In this document: positions 61,583 through 64,000 of the stretch, one piece after another
How positions within the stretch are numbered: position 1 is the stretch's first letter
How the letters are laid out: every line of letters begins with the position of its first letter
Origin: Streptomyces sp. NWU339
GTDB taxonomy: Bacteria; Actinomycetota; Actinomycetes; Streptomycetales; Streptomycetaceae
Direction: 5' to 3'
DNA length: 64,000 bases
NCBI RefSeq assembly: GCF_003143855.1
Contig: NZ_QFRK01000003.1
Coordinates: 160,734-224,733 of the forward strand
Notes under the pieces: model-generated
Seen by the model: the letters and a program-made list of their open reading frames with translations, nothing else
What the model was told of the DNA's origin: nothing
Database searches by the model: none
Translations under genes and position numbers: made by a program

Positions 61583-61628
61583 GGGCTCAGCGGGCTCAGC
61601 GGACGCAGAGGACTCAGCGGACTCGCAG
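61583..61628. repeat. Short imperfect 9-bp tandem repeats between convergent genes
   Basis: ggctcagcg-like units repeat about five times between the TIGR03943 and TatA genes. Similar 9-bp runs occur at 29683-29717. Confidence 0.7.
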
Positions 61629-61649
61629 GCTCCGGCGCAGGGCTCTGGC

Positions 61650-61910
61650 TCAGGGCCGGTGCTGCCGAGTGTGGCCGTCGGCGGCCGTGTCCCGGGTGAC
61701 GGTCTCGCCCTGGATGACGCGGGGGGCATCCGGCTGCCGGCCCTGCTCCCGCGCCTGCTCCTCCCGCTCCTCCTCCTTGGCCGCGCGGGCCTCGGCCTTG
61801 AGGATGCGGGCGGACTTGCCGGCCGAGCGGGCCAGCTCGGGCAGCTTCTTCGCACCGAGAACGGCTATGACGACGATGAGGATGATCGCGAGTTCGCTCA
61901 ACCCGAACAT
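61650..61910 (-). CDS. tatA: Sec-independent translocase subunit TatA/TatE-like
   Basis: This encodes 86 residues. It begins MFGLSELAIILIVVIAVLGAKKLPELARSAGKSARILKAEAR: a short membrane helix, the hinge G-A-K-K-L-P-E, then an amphipathic helix, followed by a charged tail. This is the full TatA layout. It helps form the pore for folded proteins with twin-arginine signals. No tatC is adjacent, so it is an extra or orphan copy. Confidence 0.92.
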   Translation of the reverse strand: MFGLSELAIILIVVIAVLGAKKLPELARSAGKSARILKAEARAAKEEEREEQAREQGRQPDAPRVIQGETVTRDTAADGHTRQHRP

Positions 61911-61953
61911 GGGGGTCCGTCCTTCTCGTGAGCCGCTGCCGGATGCCGCCCGT

Positions 61954-61973
61954 AGAATCTACAGCAATGTAGA
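61954..61973. promoter_or_regulatory. BlaI-type operator
   Basis: TCTACA-gcaa-TGTAGA (61958-61973) is a perfect dyad of the TACA/TGTA type bound by BlaI/MecI repressors, with a further GTAGA half-site directly upstream. It lies 72 bases before the BlaI-type gene and between it and the divergent tatA gene. Confidence 0.75.
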
Positions 61974-62045
61974 GAATTTGACGGCGTCCACGCGTCTATA
62001 CGATGACCGCCCGGGAACGGGAAGGCGGCGGAAGGGAGACGGGCC

Positions 62046-62447
62046 GTGGTCGAGGGCGAGCAGGGGCGCGGTCAGCGCCACCGGCGTCGGGGACAGGGCG
62101 AGTTGGAGGCACTCGTGCTGTCGGCGCTCCGGGAGGCGGACGGCCCGGCGACGGCCGGCTGGGTGCAGGCGCGTCTGGGCCAGAACCTCGCCTACACGAC
62201 GGTCATCACGATCCTGACCAGGCTGCTGGCCAAGGGCGCGGTCACCCGTGAACGCGCGGGCCGTTCCTTCGCCTGGACGCCCGCCTCCGACCACGCCGGC
62301 CTCGCGGCGCACCGGATGCGCAGGGTGCTGGACGCCGAGAGCGACCGGGAGGCGGTCCTGGCCAGCTTCGTCACCGGTCTCGGCCCGGACGACGAACGGC
62401 TGCTGCGGGAACTGCTGGGTCAGCCCCGGGGCGACGGGGAAGACTGA
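62046..62447 (+). CDS. BlaI/MecI/CopY-family transcriptional repressor
   Basis: This encodes 133 residues from GTG 62046. The winged helix is LEALVLSALREADGPATAGWVQARLGQNLAYTTVITILTRLLAKGAVTRERAGRSFAWTPA. The C-terminal dimerisation region SFVTGLGPDDERLLREL is present. A palindromic TACA-n-TGTA operator lies upstream. It is 6 bases upstream of an M56 peptidase gene, the usual repressor-protease pairing in which the membrane protease relieves repression. Confidence 0.95.
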   Translation: MVEGEQGRGQRHRRRGQGELEALVLSALREADGPATAGWVQARLGQNLAYTTVITILTRLLAKGAVTRERAGRSFAWTPASDHAGLAAHRMRRVLDAESDREAVLASFVTGLGPDDERLLRELLGQPRGDGED

Positions 62448-62453
62448 AACCTC

Positions 62454-63407
62454 ATGGGGGTGTTCGTCTTCCTTCCGCTCGTCCTGCCGCTGACGGCGTG
62501 GCCGATCGCCCGGCTCGCCGAACAGCATCTGCACCCGCGGACCGCGACCCGGATGCTGACCTGGGTCGCGGCGGTGATGGCGGTGTGCAGCACGGTGTGC
62601 CTGTGCCTGGTGATGGTGGTCGGCACCGCCACCCTGCCCGGCAATCCGCTGCCCGACGGCTGGTCGGACCCGGAGGTGCGGGCGGCGGTCCCCTACGACG
62701 AGGTCGTGGGCAAGGCGGCCATTCCGGCCCTGTGCGTGGTCCTGCTGGTCTGTGCGCGCACGCTGTGGCGGCACGGCCGCGCCCGTCGGCGCGCCCACCG
62801 CGCCCTGGCCGGCCTGCCGGACACGGAGGTGGCGGTCCTGCCCGACGGCACCCCGTACGCGTACGCGCTCCCGGGCGGCGGACCGAGCCGGGACCGGGTC
62901 GTGGTCACCACCGCTCTCCTCGACCGTCTGGACTCCGGTGAACGCCGTGCCCTGTTCGCCCATGAGCGCGCCCACCTGACCGCGCGCCACCACCGCTTCC
63001 TGCTGGCCGTCCGGCTGGCCGCGCACGCCAACCCGTTCCTGCGCCCGCTGCGCACGGCGGTGTCGTACGCGGCGGAACGCTGGGCGGACGAGGAGGCGGC
63101 CCGTACGGTCGGTGACCGCCGTACCGTCGCCACCGCCATCGGCAAGGCGGCGCTCGCCTCCCGGTCCGGCCCGCCCCCGCCGGCGTTCGCGGCGTCCGGA
63201 GCGCCGTTCGCGGCGCCGGGACCGGTTCCCCGCCGGGTGGCCGCGCTGCTCGCCCCGGCTCCGGCGACGGGTCCCTGGCCGACGGTGTTCACCTCGGTGG
63301 GCCTGGCCGCCTGGGGAGCGGCCGCCGGTACGGCCGTGTCGGCGATGTCCTCGGCCAACGCGGCCGTCACCCTGTTCTGGATCCTCCGCACGGCGACACC
63401 GCTGTGA
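62454..63407 (+). CDS. M56-family membrane metallopeptidase
   Basis: This encodes 317 residues. Three helices occupy the first 110 residues. The zinc site is the HExxH in FAHERAHLTARHH near residue 170, with the third ligand Glu probably in AAERWADEEAAR. A last helix lies near the C-terminus (FTSVGLAAWGAAAGTAVSAM). It lacks a BlaR-type penicillin-binding sensor domain, as do most Streptomyces M56 proteins. With the BlaI-type repressor upstream it probably forms a membrane-signalling pair; the inducing signal is unknown. Confidence 0.93.
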   Translation: MGVFVFLPLVLPLTAWPIARLAEQHLHPRTATRMLTWVAAVMAVCSTVCLCLVMVVGTATLPGNPLPDGWSDPEVRAAVPYDEVVGKAAIPALCVVLLVCARTLWRHGRARRRAHRALAGLPDTEVAVLPDGTPYAYALPGGGPSRDRVVVTTALLDRLDSGERRALFAHERAHLTARHHRFLLAVRLAAHANPFLRPLRTAVSYAAERWADEEAARTVGDRRTVATAIGKAALASRSGPPPPAFAASGAPFAAPGPVPRRVAALLAPAPATGPWPTVFTSVGLAAWGAAAGTAVSAMSSANAAVTLFWILRTATPL

Positions 63408-63443
63408 GCGCGCCGGCCCTGGCCTTCGCGTTCTCCGACTCCC

Positions 63444-63746
63444 TCACGGCCGGTACGGCTGCTGGTGCTGCTGGGGCGGCTGCCCGTACGGCTGCCCGCC
63501 GCCGGGACCGCCCGCGCCCTGCGCCTGCAACTGCTCGGCCTGCTCCTGGGATACCTTCGACTCCGCGCCGCAGAAGGTGCACTGGGTCGAGTACTTCGTC
63601 GAGACCGGGAACAGCGGCACGAAGAAGAGGGTGAACTTCGTGACCCGCTTCCTGAGCGCGTGCGCTGAGGGATTCCCGCACTGGGTACACACCAGGGTCA
63701 GTATCGCGAGCTGGTACAGGTATCCCTTGGTACCGAAGATGATCAT
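63444..63746 (-). CDS. Zinc-ribbon protein
   Basis: This encodes 100 residues. The N-terminal part begins MIIFGTKGYLYQLAILTLVCTQCG, followed by a VPLFPVSTKYSTQCTFCG segment. The two Cys pairs (CTQC near 20-23, CTFC near 56-59) are 36 residues apart and form a zinc ribbon. The last 35 residues are Gln/Gly/Pro-rich. Such proteins are annotated as zinc-ribbon domain proteins of unknown role. It is a single gene converging with the M56 gene. Confidence 0.88.
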   Translation of the reverse strand: MIIFGTKGYLYQLAILTLVCTQCGNPSAHALRKRVTKFTLFFVPLFPVSTKYSTQCTFCGAESKVSQEQAEQLQAQGAGGPGGGQPYGQPPQQHQQPYRP

Positions 63747-63912
63747 GTAGTGCCCCTTCCGTGAACGATGTTCGCTGCCGCTGCTGTCGTCGCTGCTTCT
63801 GCTGCCACCATGTCACCGGCTGCCCCGGTGAGCGATCGGCAATGTGCCACGCCGGAAAACTGCCGGGCTCCACCCCGGCGGGCACGGCCGGGCGGCGGGC
63901 AGGATTCCGGAC

Positions 63913-64000
63913 ATGAGCGATCCCCGGGAAGTGACCTGTCGGCCCCAGTGGACGGGTTTCCGGTGGACCCTCGTCGGACTCAGCGCGGCCGGAACGGCCG
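63913..64000 (+). CDS. Hypothetical protein, 5' end only
   Basis: Twenty-nine codons are visible from ATG 63913 (MSDPREVTCRPQWTGFRWTL, then a Gly/Ala-rich hydrophobic start) before the window ends. Composition and the TLVGLSAAGTA segment suggest the first membrane helix of a membrane protein. No family can be named. Confidence 0.5.
   Translation, partial: MSDPREVTCRPQWTGFRWTLVGLSAAGTA

Noticed and set aside
1..64000. CRISPR arrays, insertion sequences, integrases or prophage genes
   Set aside because: No regularly spaced direct repeats of CRISPR size, no transposase or integrase motifs and no phage structural genes were seen.

Overview
The window is a very GC-rich stretch of linear-type Streptomyces chromosome. 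The evidence is the strong G/C third-position bias, frequent GTG/TTG starts, ATGA-coupled genes, a rare TTA codon, and actinomycete-only families (DUF3151, DUF5063, DUF397/XRE/ATPase triplet, SMP-like SURF1, class II aldolase, CYP107-like P450). From memory the gene order fda-pyrE, tdo-kynU-formamidase, P450, purA, recR, ask-asd matches the central core of the S. coelicolor chromosome, a few hundred kb from oriC. A perfect parS-type palindrome at 12926-12951 fits that placement. I see no rRNA, tRNA, CRISPR array, prophage or intact insertion sequence.

Layout. 1-5.5 kb: a truncated serine beta-lactamase-family gene with a TTA codon, a two-gene toxin-antitoxin-like module, a decayed stretch, two poorly known genes, a PLP aminotransferase, and a small membrane protein with a Cys/Gly tail. 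5.5-13.4 kb: housekeeping core (DUF2617, membrane-anchored spermidine-synthase-like protein, SRPBCC protein, aldose epimerase, pyrE, fructose-bisphosphate aldolase, DHA2 efflux pump carrying parS, DUF3151). 13.6-18.7 kb: an island-like block with a divergent FUSC exporter and a tightly coupled SMP-30 lactonase / G6PDH-like dehydrogenase / sugar porter operon. 18.7-23.2 kb: a PP2C phosphatase and the complete tryptophan-to-anthranilate kynurenine set. 23.3-29.7 kb: an envelope-type hydrolase and acyltransferase coupled to one two-component system, followed by a paralogous second system. 29.7-34.3 kb: an AbaA/WhiJ/DUF397 regulatory triplet, a MOSC protein, an APH-type kinase and a P450. 34.8-38.7 kb: an ABC exporter with its divergent MarR/GbsR regulator, then a Uma2 nuclease. 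38.7-44.2 kb: a degenerate DAG-kinase-like protein, purA, a hypothetical, a FadR-type GntR regulator and a class III aminotransferase. 44.5-49.2 kb: a Ser/Thr kinase, a two-TM protein, and ybaB-recR-DUF5063. 49.6-54.6 kb: ask-asd, then a SigE-family ECF sigma factor with its coupled membrane partner. 54.6-64 kb: SURF1, an S9 peptidase, a frameshifted RCK ion-channel-type gene, a metal/solute permease pair, TatA, BlaI with an M56 peptidase, a zinc-ribbon protein and a truncated gene.

The observations I rate highest are four. (1) The SMP-30/G6PDH-like/sugar-porter operon encodes a G6PDH homologue that keeps the catalytic Asp-His pair but has lost most phosphate-binding residues, which suggests oxidation of a non-phosphorylated or unusual sugar. 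(2) An approximately 90-nt intergenic element occurs twice (34389-34481 and 49276-49361) with conserved inverted ends and conserved spacing. (3) Three palindromic repeats lie in the leader of the sigma-factor operon. (4) parS sits inside a transporter gene. All functional statements are inferences from sequence; no database search was run.
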